Shown here one piece after another: positions 1 through 5,636 of a stretch of DNA of 7,882 bases (within the stretch, counting starts at the first letter, position 1; each line of letters opens with the position of its first letter). This DNA comes from JBDTLH01 sp039934875 (GTDB taxonomy: Bacteria > Acidobacteriota > Terriglobia > Terriglobales > Acidobacteriaceae). A model generated the notes under the pieces. That model saw nothing but the letters and a program-made list of their open reading frames with translations. It was not told the origin of the DNA and made no database searches. The stretch covers positions 1 through 7,882 of the forward strand of contig JBDTLH010000333.1 in assembly GCA_039934875.1 (NCBI GenBank), written 5' to 3'. Made by a program: the position numbers and the translations under genes.

Positions 1-1721
1 CCCATCTCCTCTGCTTGCTTGTCGCGCTCCCCGCGTTTCCTTCCGGCTTGCGTCCCACGCACACCGCGAAGGTGATGGTGGTGAGCGTTCACCATGACGC
101 CTCTGATGCGGGAGTGGAGGTATTGAAGCAGGGCGGCAATGCTGTGGACGCCGCAGTTGCCACCGGGTTCGCGCTCGCGGTGGTACATCCTGCGGCAGGC
201 AATATCGGGGGCGGAGGCTTTATGCTCTTTCGCTCCGCCAACGGGCAGGTACATTTTCTCGATTATCGCGAGAAGGCCCCACTCGCCGCGACTGCGACCA
301 TGTACCAGGACGCAGCGGGCAACGTCGTTGCCGGACTGAGCACGGTCGGATATAAGGCGAGCGGCGTTCCGGGATCGGTGGCGGGGATGGCAAAGGCGCG
401 GAAGTTGTGGGGCAAGCTGTCGCTGGCGCAAGACATGGCGCCGGCGATCCGTCTGGCGCGCGACGGTTTCGTCCTGTCATGGCAGGAGGCGCAGCAATTG
501 CATGCGAAGCATCTCGCTGATTTTCCGGAGTCGCGCCGCATCTTTCAGCGCGACGGCAACTTCTATGCAACGGGAGACACCTTCAGGCAACCTGATCTCG
601 CCCGTACGCTGGAGCGGATCGCCGCCAATCCAGACGATTTCTATCATGGCGAGATTGCCAAAGCGATCGCCGGGGAGATGAAGGCCCACGGCGGCTTGAT
701 CACCGCGCGCGACCTCGCCGAATACACTGCCCCGGAGCGCACGCCGATTCACGGCACCTATCGCGGTCTCGATGTTTACTCCGCGCCGCCGCCGTCCTCC
801 GGGGGCATCACGCTGGTCGAGATGCTGAACATCCTCGAAGGCTATGACCTGGCGAAGATGGGCAGCCGCGGCGTGGATTCGATGCACCTGACCGTCGAGG
901 CGATGAAGCGCGCCTTCATGGACCGCGCGCAGTTGCTGGGCGACGCCGATTTCTCGACCGTTCCCACCGCGCAGTTGATTGACAAGCGGTATGCCGAGAA
1001 GTGGCGCGCGACCGTCGATCCGCGGCACACCGAGCCCGCGCGCGAGATGCGCCGCCCCAACTTCGAGGGACTGGACCAGTATGCCCGCGCTCCCGCGCTG
1101 GGCAAGGAGCCGACTGAGACCACGCATTTTTCGGTGGTCGATGCCGAGGGCAACGCTGTGTCGGTGACCACGACGCTGAATGGCGGATTCGGCTCTTCCG
1201 TGACCGTGCCCGGCTTTGGATTTCTGCTCAACAATGAGATGGACGACTTCACCTCGAAGGTCGGGGTGCCTAACATGTTCGGGCTGATGCAGAGCGCGGC
1301 GAACGCGGTGGGGCCGGGACATCGCCCGCTCTCCGCGATGGCGCCGACCATCGTTACCAAAGACGGCAAGCTGTTTATGGTGCTGGGGTCGCCGGGCGGT
1401 CCGACGATCATCACCACCGTGCTCAACGTGTTGCAGGGGGTCGTCGATTACGGCATGGACATCCAGCAGGCGGTGGCCGCGCCGCGCTTTCATCATCAGT
1501 GGCTGCCCGACCTGATCCAGATCGAGCCGGGCTTCTCCCCGGATACGCTGCGCCTGCTGATGGGGCGCGGACACCACTTCAAGCAGGAGGGCGTGCCCGA
1601 CTTCCGCAACACTAAAGGCTATTGGGGCGACGCGGAGTGCATCATGATCGACCCCGGGACGGGTGAGCGGCTCGGCGGGCAAGACCCGAGATCGGGCTAC
1701 GGCAAGGCGGCCGGATATTGA
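1..1721 (+). CDS. ggt: Gamma-glutamyltransferase (glutathione hydrolase), 5' end outside window
   Basis: This enzyme cleaves the gamma-glutamyl bond of glutathione and related peptides, passing glutamate to water or an acceptor; it is exported to the periplasm and self-cleaves into two subunits. The frame is open to the window edge and its first visible residues (HLLCLLVALPAFPSG) look like the end of a signal peptide, so the true start lies upstream. The TTG at 15 is only an internal codon. Numbering residues from that TTG, the nucleophile at the start of the small subunit is Thr369 in TTHFSVVD (codon 1119-1121). Further matches to E. coli GGT fall at the same spacing: Thr387 and Asn389 (TTTLN), Asp411 (MDDF), Ser440, Gly461-Gly462 (SPGGP), and substrate-binding Arg85 (DYREKAP). 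A lid-loop segment (about 416-427, GVPNMFG) is present, as in the E. coli type. The small subunit would be about 200 residues, normal for the family. Confidence 0.95.
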   Translation, partial: HLLCLLVALPAFPSGLRPTHTAKVMVVSVHHDASDAGVEVLKQGGNAVDAAVATGFALAVVHPAAGNIGGGGFMLFRSANGQVHFLDYREKAPLAATATMYQDAAGNVVAGLSTVGYKASGVPGSVAGMAKARKLWGKLSLAQDMAPAIRLARDGFVLSWQEAQQLHAKHLADFPESRRIFQRDGNFYATGDTFRQPDLARTLERIAANPDDFYHGEIAKAIAGEMKAHGGLITARDLAEYTAPERTPIHGTYRGLDVYSAPPPSSGGITLVEMLNILEGYDLAKMGSRGVDSMHLTVEAMKRAFMDRAQLLGDADFSTVPTAQLIDKRYAEKWRATVDPRHTEPAREMRRPNFEGLDQYARAPALGKEPTETTHFSVVDAEGNAVSVTTTLNGGFGSSVTVPGFGFLLNNEMDDFTSKVGVPNMFGLMQSAANAVGPGHRPLSAMAPTIVTKDGKLFMVLGSPGGPTIITTVLNVLQGVVDYGMDIQQAVAAPRFHHQWLPDLIQIEPGFSPDTLRLLMGRGHHFKQEGVPDFRNTKGYWGDAECIMIDPGTGERLGGQDPRSGYGKAAGY

Positions 1722-1756
1722 GTTGCCGTTTCGAGTTTCAACTTTCGAGCGTCAAG
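1722..1756. repeat. Heptamer tandem tract 1 (TTTCGAG-like units)
   Basis: Immediately after the ggt stop codon the sequence follows a 7-base period. Two exact TTTCGAG units (1729-1735 and 1743-1749) bracket a TTTCAAC unit, with weaker units on each side (1722-1728 and 1750-1756). The outer units match poorly, so the real tract may be only three or four units. Function is unknown. Confidence 0.5.
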
Positions 1757-1902
1757 AGGATGAGGCGGACCTGGCAAAGCGGTTCCTTTGATGGATATGG
1801 AACTACTCGGGCGAAAAAGGTACTAACCGGTCGCGACGCTAGCCAACGTGGAAGTGAATTTCCATCCTTACTAGCGGAGCTGTGAGCGTGAGCATTGAAG
1901 CC

Positions 1903-1937
1903 AAACTGTAAACCGTGATCTGTAAACTGTAAACCAT
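1903..1937. repeat. Heptamer tandem tract 2 (AAACTGT-like units) reaching the start codon of the MDR gene
   Basis: Five consecutive 7-base units resemble AAACTGT: two are exact (1903-1909, 1924-1930), the second and fifth begin AAACC, and the middle one (1917-1923) keeps the CTGT end. The last unit ends with the first two bases of the ATG at 1936. The tract fills the position where a Shine-Dalgarno sequence would normally sit, and no purine-rich ribosome binding site is visible. Confidence 0.7.
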
Positions 1938-2967
1938 GAAAGCCATTCAATTCCACGAGTTCGGCGGCCCCGAAGTGTTGCGCTACGAAGATGTACCCGA
2001 TCCCCAATTGCGGGCCGACCAGGTGCTGGTGCGGGTGCGCGCCTGCGCGCTTAACCATTTGGACCTGTTCATCCGCAAGGGATTGCCGGGAGTGAAGTTG
2101 CCTCATGTCTCCGGTGCGGATGTTGCAGGAGAGATAGCCCGGATCGGCGAGTACGTTACGGACGTGCAGGTGGGTCAGCGAGTATTAATGGCGCCCATGA
2201 CCTTCTGTGGGCATTGCGTTCGCTGCGCCGCCGGTGAGCAGAACCTCTGCCGCCACTTCAGCGTGCTGGGCTACGCCGGCCACGGCAACGGTGGCAACGC
2301 GGAATACATCGCCGTACCGCGGATGAATGTACTGCCGATTCCCAACGACATGGATTTTGTCTCCGCCGCCAGCGTCCCCCTGGTGTTCACCACCGCCTGG
2401 CACATGCTGGTGGCACGCGCAAAAATTAAAGCCGGAGACCGTGTGCTGGTGCTGGGAGGCGGTTCCGGCGTGGGCTCGGCGGCCATCCAGATCGCCAAAA
2501 TGCTGGGCGCAGAGGTGATCGCCACCGCCGGAGATGACGCCAAGCTGGAGAAATCCCGCGAACTGGGCGCCGACCACCTCATCAACCACTACAAGCAGAA
2601 AATTTCCGACGAGGTCTGGCGCATCACCAACAAGACCGGCGTGGATATCGCCTTTGAGCATGTCGGTCAGGCCACCTTCGCCGAGAGCATCAAATCCCTC
2701 CGCCCCGGCGGCGCTCTGGTGACCTGCGGTGCGACCACCGGCTCCGAGGCGCAATTCGATATTCGCGTTTTGTTTGCTAAACAACTGTCGTTCCTCGGCT
2801 CCTATATGGGGACCATGGGCGACTTCCATCAAGTGACGCGGCATATCTTTTCCGGCAAGCTGCGGCCCGTGGTGGACCGCACCCTTCCCTTGCAAGACGC
2901 GCGCGCGGCGCACGAATATTTAGCCGGAGGAAAGCAGTTCGGAAAAGTGGTGCTGACAGTGAATTGA
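1936..2967 (+). CDS. Zinc-containing MDR-superfamily oxidoreductase (quinone oxidoreductase/alcohol dehydrogenase-like)
   Basis: This is a 343-residue medium-chain dehydrogenase/reductase, a cytosolic NAD(P)H-dependent enzyme; the substrate cannot be read from sequence. The start MKAIQFHEFGGPEVL is the usual MDR beginning. The N-terminal catalytic fold is followed by a Rossmann domain with the dinucleotide motif GGGSGVG (174-180). Four structural-zinc cysteines are present: Cys91, Cys94, Cys97 and Cys105. The catalytic-zinc ligands of classical alcohol dehydrogenases are not: the usual Cys position is Asn40 (in NHLD) and the usual His-Glu is Ala61-Asp62. The closest family I recall is the MDR group called Zn_ADH_like1, which shares motifs such as TAWHML, SAAIQIAK, EHVG and VTCGATTG. 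A quinone or enone reductase is a reasonable guess. The gene stands alone, 214 bp after ggt and 110 bp before nuoB. Confidence 0.93.
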   Translation: MKAIQFHEFGGPEVLRYEDVPDPQLRADQVLVRVRACALNHLDLFIRKGLPGVKLPHVSGADVAGEIARIGEYVTDVQVGQRVLMAPMTFCGHCVRCAAGEQNLCRHFSVLGYAGHGNGGNAEYIAVPRMNVLPIPNDMDFVSAASVPLVFTTAWHMLVARAKIKAGDRVLVLGGGSGVGSAAIQIAKMLGAEVIATAGDDAKLEKSRELGADHLINHYKQKISDEVWRITNKTGVDIAFEHVGQATFAESIKSLRPGGALVTCGATTGSEAQFDIRVLFAKQLSFLGSYMGTMGDFHQVTRHIFSGKLRPVVDRTLPLQDARAAHEYLAGGKQFGKVVLTVN

Positions 2968-2976
2968 TAAGCCTTC

Positions 2977-3012
2977 AATTACCCAAGTTCGAATTACCCG
3001 ATTACAAATTGC
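2977..3012. repeat. Heptamer-like tract 3 (AATTACC units)
   Basis: Two exact AATTACC units (2977-2983 and 2992-2998) alternate with related 7-base units (CAAGTTC, CGATTAC, AAATTGC), with one extra base at 2991 breaking strict phase. Viewed at a longer scale it is a 14-15 base direct repeat beginning TTC. It lies just after the MDR gene stop and upstream of the nuoB promoter candidate. Function is unknown. Confidence 0.5.
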
Positions 3013-3054
3013 CGGTGCGCGGACCGCGCGTCAAAACCAGCCCCGTGCCTGCGA

Positions 3055-3060
3055 TATACT
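3055..3060 (+). promoter_or_regulatory. Candidate -10 box for nuoB (TATACT)
   Basis: TATACT matches the sigma-70 -10 consensus TATAAT at five of six bases and lies 17 bases before the nuoB ATG. No good -35 box is seen about 17 bases upstream. If used, transcription would start close to the ribosome binding site and give a very short leader. This is a suggestion from pattern only. Confidence 0.3.
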
Positions 3061-3066
3061 TGCATT

Positions 3067-3072
3067 GAGGGA
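3067..3072 (+). promoter_or_regulatory. Ribosome binding site of nuoB
   Basis: GAGGGA ends five bases before the ATG at 3078, a workable Shine-Dalgarno spacing. It supports 3078 as the start. Confidence 0.6.
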
Positions 3073-3077
3073 CGGCA

Positions 3078-3656
3078 ATGAAAACCACCGACAGATCAGG
3101 CGGCGCGGGCAATTTCCTTAGCTGGGTAGGACGCGAGGAAAATGCCCAGCGTGTGCGCGAGACCAGTTGGGGAGAACTCGCCCCCGAAGGCGTGATCCTC
3201 ACCACCCTTGACCGCTCCGTCAACTGGATGCGCAAGAATTCCATCTGGCCCATGACCTTTGGCCTCGCCTGCTGCGCCATTGAAATGATGGCGATGGGCG
3301 CATCCCGCTTCGATGTGGCGCGCTTCGGCGCCGAGGTCTTCCGCCCCTCCCCGCGCCAGGCTGACCTCATGATTATCGCCGGACGCGTATCGCAAAAGAT
3401 GGCGCCCGTCATTCGCCGGCTCTATGAGCAGATGCCCGAGCCGAAATGGGTAATCTCCATGGGCGCCTGCGCCACCTCGGGCGGCGTCTTCCAGAATTAC
3501 GCGCTGGTGCAGGGCGTCAACCAGGTGATTCCGGTGGACATCTATGTGCCCGGATGCCCGCCCCGTCCCGAGCAGTTGATTTATGCCCTCACCTTATTGC
3601 AGGAGAAAGTGCAGAACGAGCACGGCAGCTTCAAACGCGCGCTAAATCTGGCATAG
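3078..3656 (+). CDS. nuoB: NADH-quinone oxidoreductase subunit B (complex I, N2 cluster subunit)
   Basis: NuoB is the peripheral-arm subunit of respiratory complex I that holds the terminal [4Fe-4S] cluster N2, which hands electrons to quinone at the inner face of the membrane. The 192-residue protein has all four cluster cysteines: the adjacent pair Cys65-Cys66 (GLACC), Cys131 (SMGACATSGG) and Cys160 (VPGCPPRPEQ). Other family signatures are RKNSIWP (52-58), RFGAEVFRPSPRQADL (82-97) and QKMAPVIRRLYEQMPEPKWVISMGA. The length is normal, with a start at ATG 3078 preceded by GAGGGA. No nuoA or nuoC flanks it: the neighbours are an MDR enzyme and an OmpA-like gene. It is therefore separate from the usual nuo cluster, either as the only copy or a second one. 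Acidobacteria with two nuoB copies are known. The sequence itself shows no defect. Confidence 0.97.
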   Translation: MKTTDRSGGAGNFLSWVGREENAQRVRETSWGELAPEGVILTTLDRSVNWMRKNSIWPMTFGLACCAIEMMAMGASRFDVARFGAEVFRPSPRQADLMIIAGRVSQKMAPVIRRLYEQMPEPKWVISMGACATSGGVFQNYALVQGVNQVIPVDIYVPGCPPRPEQLIYALTLLQEKVQNEHGSFKRALNLA

Positions 3657-3664
3657 CACGCACT

Positions 3665-3727
3665 GCTCTAGTAGCGCCGGCGCCCTCGCCGGCTGTGTCG
3701 CGGACGCCTCGTCCGCGACGTAAGAGC
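3665..3727. repeat. Paired GC-rich hairpins between nuoB and the OmpA-like gene (REP-like)
   Basis: Two perfect stem-loops lie back to back. The first pairs GCCGGCG (3676-3682) with CGCCGGC (3687-3693) around CCCT. The second pairs GTCGCGGACG (3697-3706) with CGTCCGCGAC (3710-3719) around CCT. Their arms differ but their centres are alike (CGCC(C)TCG). A short outer inverted repeat, GCTCT (3665-3669) with AGAGC (3723-3727), encloses both. The pair looks like a dispersed palindromic intergenic repeat and may also help terminate nuoB transcription. Confidence 0.65.
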
Positions 3728-3736
3728 CGCTCTTTT
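3722..3736 (+). terminator. Weak candidate terminator after nuoB
   Basis: A five-base-pair stem AAGAG/CTCTT (3722-3726 and 3730-3734) with a CCG loop runs into a short T run (3733-3736). Alone it is weak, but together with the 10-bp hairpin just upstream it may end the nuoB transcript. Confidence 0.3.
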
Positions 3737-3770
3737 CCACACCTTTGCCCCACTCTGGGGAGTGTCTTAC

Positions 3771-3786
3771 TAATAAACCCTTATTA
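3771..3786. promoter_or_regulatory. AT-rich inverted repeat upstream of the OmpA-like gene (possible operator)
   Basis: TAATAA (3771-3776) and TTATTA (3781-3786) form a perfect 6-bp inverted repeat around ACCC, in an AT-rich patch that stands out from the GC-rich surroundings. It lies about 30 bases upstream of a candidate -10 box (3815-3820), a suitable position for a regulator site or UP-like element. Confidence 0.3.
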
Positions 3787-3814
3787 TTCATGGCAATTCC
3801 CATCACATTTAGAG

Positions 3815-3820
3815 TATGAT
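3815..3820 (+). promoter_or_regulatory. Candidate -10 box for the OmpA-like gene (TATGAT)
   Basis: TATGAT matches the sigma-70 -10 consensus at five of six bases. The best -35 candidate at 18-base spacing, TGGCAA (3791-3796), is poor. Use of this box would give a leader of roughly 80 bases containing the hairpin at 3831-3863. Confidence 0.35.
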
Positions 3821-3830
3821 TCGGAGTTGT

Positions 3831-3863
3831 TCGGGCAGGCAGCTGATCTCTGCCATCTCCCGA
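3831..3863 (+). other. Leader stem-loop of the OmpA-like gene
   Basis: A two-part hairpin: outer stem TCGGG/CCCGA (3831-3835 and 3859-3863), a small internal loop, then inner stem GGCAG/CTGCC (3838-3842 and 3850-3854) closing a 7-base loop. It is not followed by a T run, so it is not an ordinary terminator. It could affect mRNA stability or translation. Confidence 0.4.
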
Positions 3864-3894
3864 AACCGTTTTGGATCACGTATTTGAAATCTTT

Positions 3895-3900
3895 GGAGGA
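3895..3900 (+). promoter_or_regulatory. Strong ribosome binding site deciding the start at 3908
   Basis: GGAGGA is a near-perfect Shine-Dalgarno sequence. It is seven bases from the ATG at 3908 but only one base from the in-frame ATG at 3902, so the 3908 start is preferred. Confidence 0.8.
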
Positions 3901-3907
3901 TATGCGC

Positions 3908-5548
3908 ATGTCTTTTCGCCCCTCAGGTGTGCTGAGCCGGATTCTGTTAGCTACACTCACGGCGTCCTTTTGCGTCGTTAGCGCGCTAGCGCAAGATGCG
4001 AGCGGTACCGCAACCACGCAACCCACTCAGCCGACGGCCCCCGCCGTGAATCGTAGTATGTCCAGCGACGACTACGTTCCCGATAAGTGGGAGTTCTTCG
4101 GCGGTTATTCCTGGATCGCCCCCAAGGGGCGGGTGGGAGATTTCCAGCTCGATAAGAGCATCGATAAAGGCTTTGCCTTGAGCGGCGCCTATTATGTGAA
4201 TAAGTACCTGGGCGGCGAAGTCCTGGGTAGCTATCACACCGGGGACCGTGAATCCATGAGCTCGATCACCGTAGGTCCCATTGTGCGTTACCCCATGGCC
4301 GGCGTCTCTCCCTTTATTCACGCAACCATCGGCGGCAGCCATCTCTCGCCCGCCGGCTTGGGTGGTAACTGGGGATTCGGCACTGCGATGGGCGGCGGCC
4401 TTGACTTGGCTGTCCCCAGTTGGACGCACTTCAAGATTCGCCTGATCCAGGCTGATTACCTCTACTCCCACCACAACTTCTTTCCCATTCTGCCCCGTCC
4501 TAACCTGGGCAGCGTACAGTTGAGCGCCGGAATCGTCTATACTGCGGTGCCCATCACTCCGCCCATCCCACCGACCGTTGCTTGCGCTGTAAATCCGACC
4601 GAAGTCTTCCCCGGTGAGCTGATCAACGTCACCGTGACCCCGGCAAACTTCAATCCCAAACGGACCGTCACCTACACCTACCAGGCAAATGGCGGCAAAG
4701 TGACCGGCACCGGTCCCACCGCAACCATTGACACCACCAACGCCGCTCCGGGAAGCTACAACGTCACCTCCGCCGCGACTGACGGCCACATGAAAGTCCC
4801 GGTAAGCTGCACCGCTGCTGCTTATACGGTGAAAGAGTGGCCTGGACCGCAGGTCTCCTGCTCGGCGAATCCGACCGAGATTGATCCCGGCCAAACTGCG
4901 GCAATCACTGCGAACGGCAGCACCGTCAAAGGCGAGCTGAAGTATAGCTATACCGCGACCGAAGGCACCGTGCAGGGCAACGGCCCCAACGCAACCCTTT
5001 CGGGCGCGACTCCAGGTACTGCCAACATAACCTGCACGGTAACGGATGATCGCGGTAAGACAGCATCGGCCCAGACTTCGGTGACTGTGCGCGCGCCAGT
5101 AGCGCCGCCGCCTCCGCCGCCTCCGCCGCAATCCAGCAAGATCAACGAGATCGCATTCAACAAGCCGTATAGCCCACGCGTGGACAACACGGCCAAGGCG
5201 ATCCTCGACGATGTGGCCCTGCGGCTGCAACGCGAGCCGGATTCCAAGGCCGTCGTCGTCGGCGAAACCGATGCGAAGGAGACTGGAAAACGGGCGAAGA
5301 ACCTGGCCGCCACCCGCGCCGTCAACACCAAGGCGTATCTGGTCAATGAGAAGGGTATCGATCCGAGCCGTATTGAAACGCGCACGGATGGCACCGCCGG
5401 AGCAAAATCCGAAATCTGGATAGTTCCCAATGGCGCCACCTTCACTCAACCGGACACCACGGTCGTTGACCTGCCCACTCCGAAACCGGCTCCTGTGCGC
5501 CGTCACCGCGCGCACAAAAAGGCAGCCCCCAAACCGCCAGCCCAGTAA
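3908..5548 (+). CDS. OmpA-family outer-membrane protein: beta-barrel, two Ig-like domains, OmpA C-terminal domain
   Basis: A 546-residue exported protein predicted to tie the outer membrane to peptidoglycan. Signal peptide about 1-29 (cleavage after SALA, before QD); Thr/Pro-rich linker 32-50; small OmpA-like beta-barrel about 58-213 with alternating hydrophobic strands (WEFFGGYSW, GGGLDLAV, VQLSAGIVY). Two tandem Ig-like domains follow (about 224-308 and 315-396). Each opens with a C-x-NPTE motif (CAVNPTE, CSANPTE) and has two cysteines that could form one disulfide (Cys226/Cys301; Cys318/Cys376). A run of eight prolines after 399 leads to an OmpA/MotB-like domain (about 410-507). There Asp455 (GETD) and Arg470 (ATRA) are 15 residues apart, matching the diaminopimelate-binding pair of OmpA proteins. 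The tail is Pro/Lys/Arg-rich (521-546). The frame is open upstream to 3446, but that part overlaps nuoB and has no ribosome binding site. Confidence 0.9.
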   Translation: MSFRPSGVLSRILLATLTASFCVVSALAQDASGTATTQPTQPTAPAVNRSMSSDDYVPDKWEFFGGYSWIAPKGRVGDFQLDKSIDKGFALSGAYYVNKYLGGEVLGSYHTGDRESMSSITVGPIVRYPMAGVSPFIHATIGGSHLSPAGLGGNWGFGTAMGGGLDLAVPSWTHFKIRLIQADYLYSHHNFFPILPRPNLGSVQLSAGIVYTAVPITPPIPPTVACAVNPTEVFPGELINVTVTPANFNPKRTVTYTYQANGGKVTGTGPTATIDTTNAAPGSYNVTSAATDGHMKVPVSCTAAAYTVKEWPGPQVSCSANPTEIDPGQTAAITANGSTVKGELKYSYTATEGTVQGNGPNATLSGATPGTANITCTVTDDRGKTASAQTSVTVRAPVAPPPPPPPPQSSKINEIAFNKPYSPRVDNTAKAILDDVALRLQREPDSKAVVVGETDAKETGKRAKNLAATRAVNTKAYLVNEKGIDPSRIETRTDGTAGAKSEIWIVPNGATFTQPDTTVVDLPTPKPAPVRRHRAHKKAAPKPPAQ

Positions 5549-5571
5549 ACAGGTTGGTACATCGCACACTG

Positions 5572-5607
5572 AAACCGGTCGGGATCGCATCCCGGCCGGT
5601 TTTCTTT
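5572..5607 (+). terminator. Strong Rho-independent terminator of the OmpA-like gene
   Basis: A 14-bp stem (5572-5585 with 5589-5602), perfect apart from one G-U pair, closes a CGC loop and runs into TTTTCTTT (5600-5607). It begins 23 bases after the OmpA-like stop codon. Confidence 0.92.
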
Positions 5608-5620
5608 GCCCTCTTTCCTT

Positions 5621-5626
5621 TATCCT
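5621..5626 (+). promoter_or_regulatory. Candidate -10 box just before the BNR gene (TATCCT)
   Basis: TATCCT lies ten bases before the ATG at 5637 and is the only -10-like sequence between the terminator and the gene. No -35 box is recognisable: that position falls in the terminator's T run. If real, the mRNA would be almost leaderless. The purine-rich AAGAAAAG before the ATG is at best a weak ribosome binding site. Confidence 0.2.
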
Positions 5627-5636
5627 AAGAAAAGAC

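Noticed and set aside
15..17. TTG at 15 as the start of ggt
   Set aside because: The frame remains open to the window edge and the residues before it continue the hydrophobic signal-peptide core, so the start lies outside.
477..1682. Minus-strand open frame of 401 codons opposite ggt
   Set aside because: It is antisense to a certain gene with all catalytic residues. Its translation shows no recognisable domain and is Arg/His/Gly-rich, as expected from the reverse strand of a GC-rich coding region.
2185..2913. Minus-strand open frame of 242 codons opposite the MDR gene
   Set aside because: It is antisense to a well-supported gene, rich in Gly, Ala, His and Val, with no domain or ribosome binding site recognised.
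1722..3012. CRISPR array in the repeat-bearing gaps
   Set aside because: The repeats are 7-base tandem units without spacers of constant length, and no cas gene is present.
3446..3907. Upstream extension of the OmpA-like frame into nuoB
   Set aside because: It overlaps nuoB in another frame, and the signal peptide and GGAGGA site place the start at 3908.
3902..3907. ATG at 3902 as the start of the OmpA-like gene
   Set aside because: Only one base separates it from GGAGGA, whereas the ATG at 3908 has a seven-base spacing.
5430..5636. Upstream extension of the BNR frame
   Set aside because: It runs through the end of the OmpA-like gene and the terminator hairpin; the ATG at 5637 starts a clear signal peptide.
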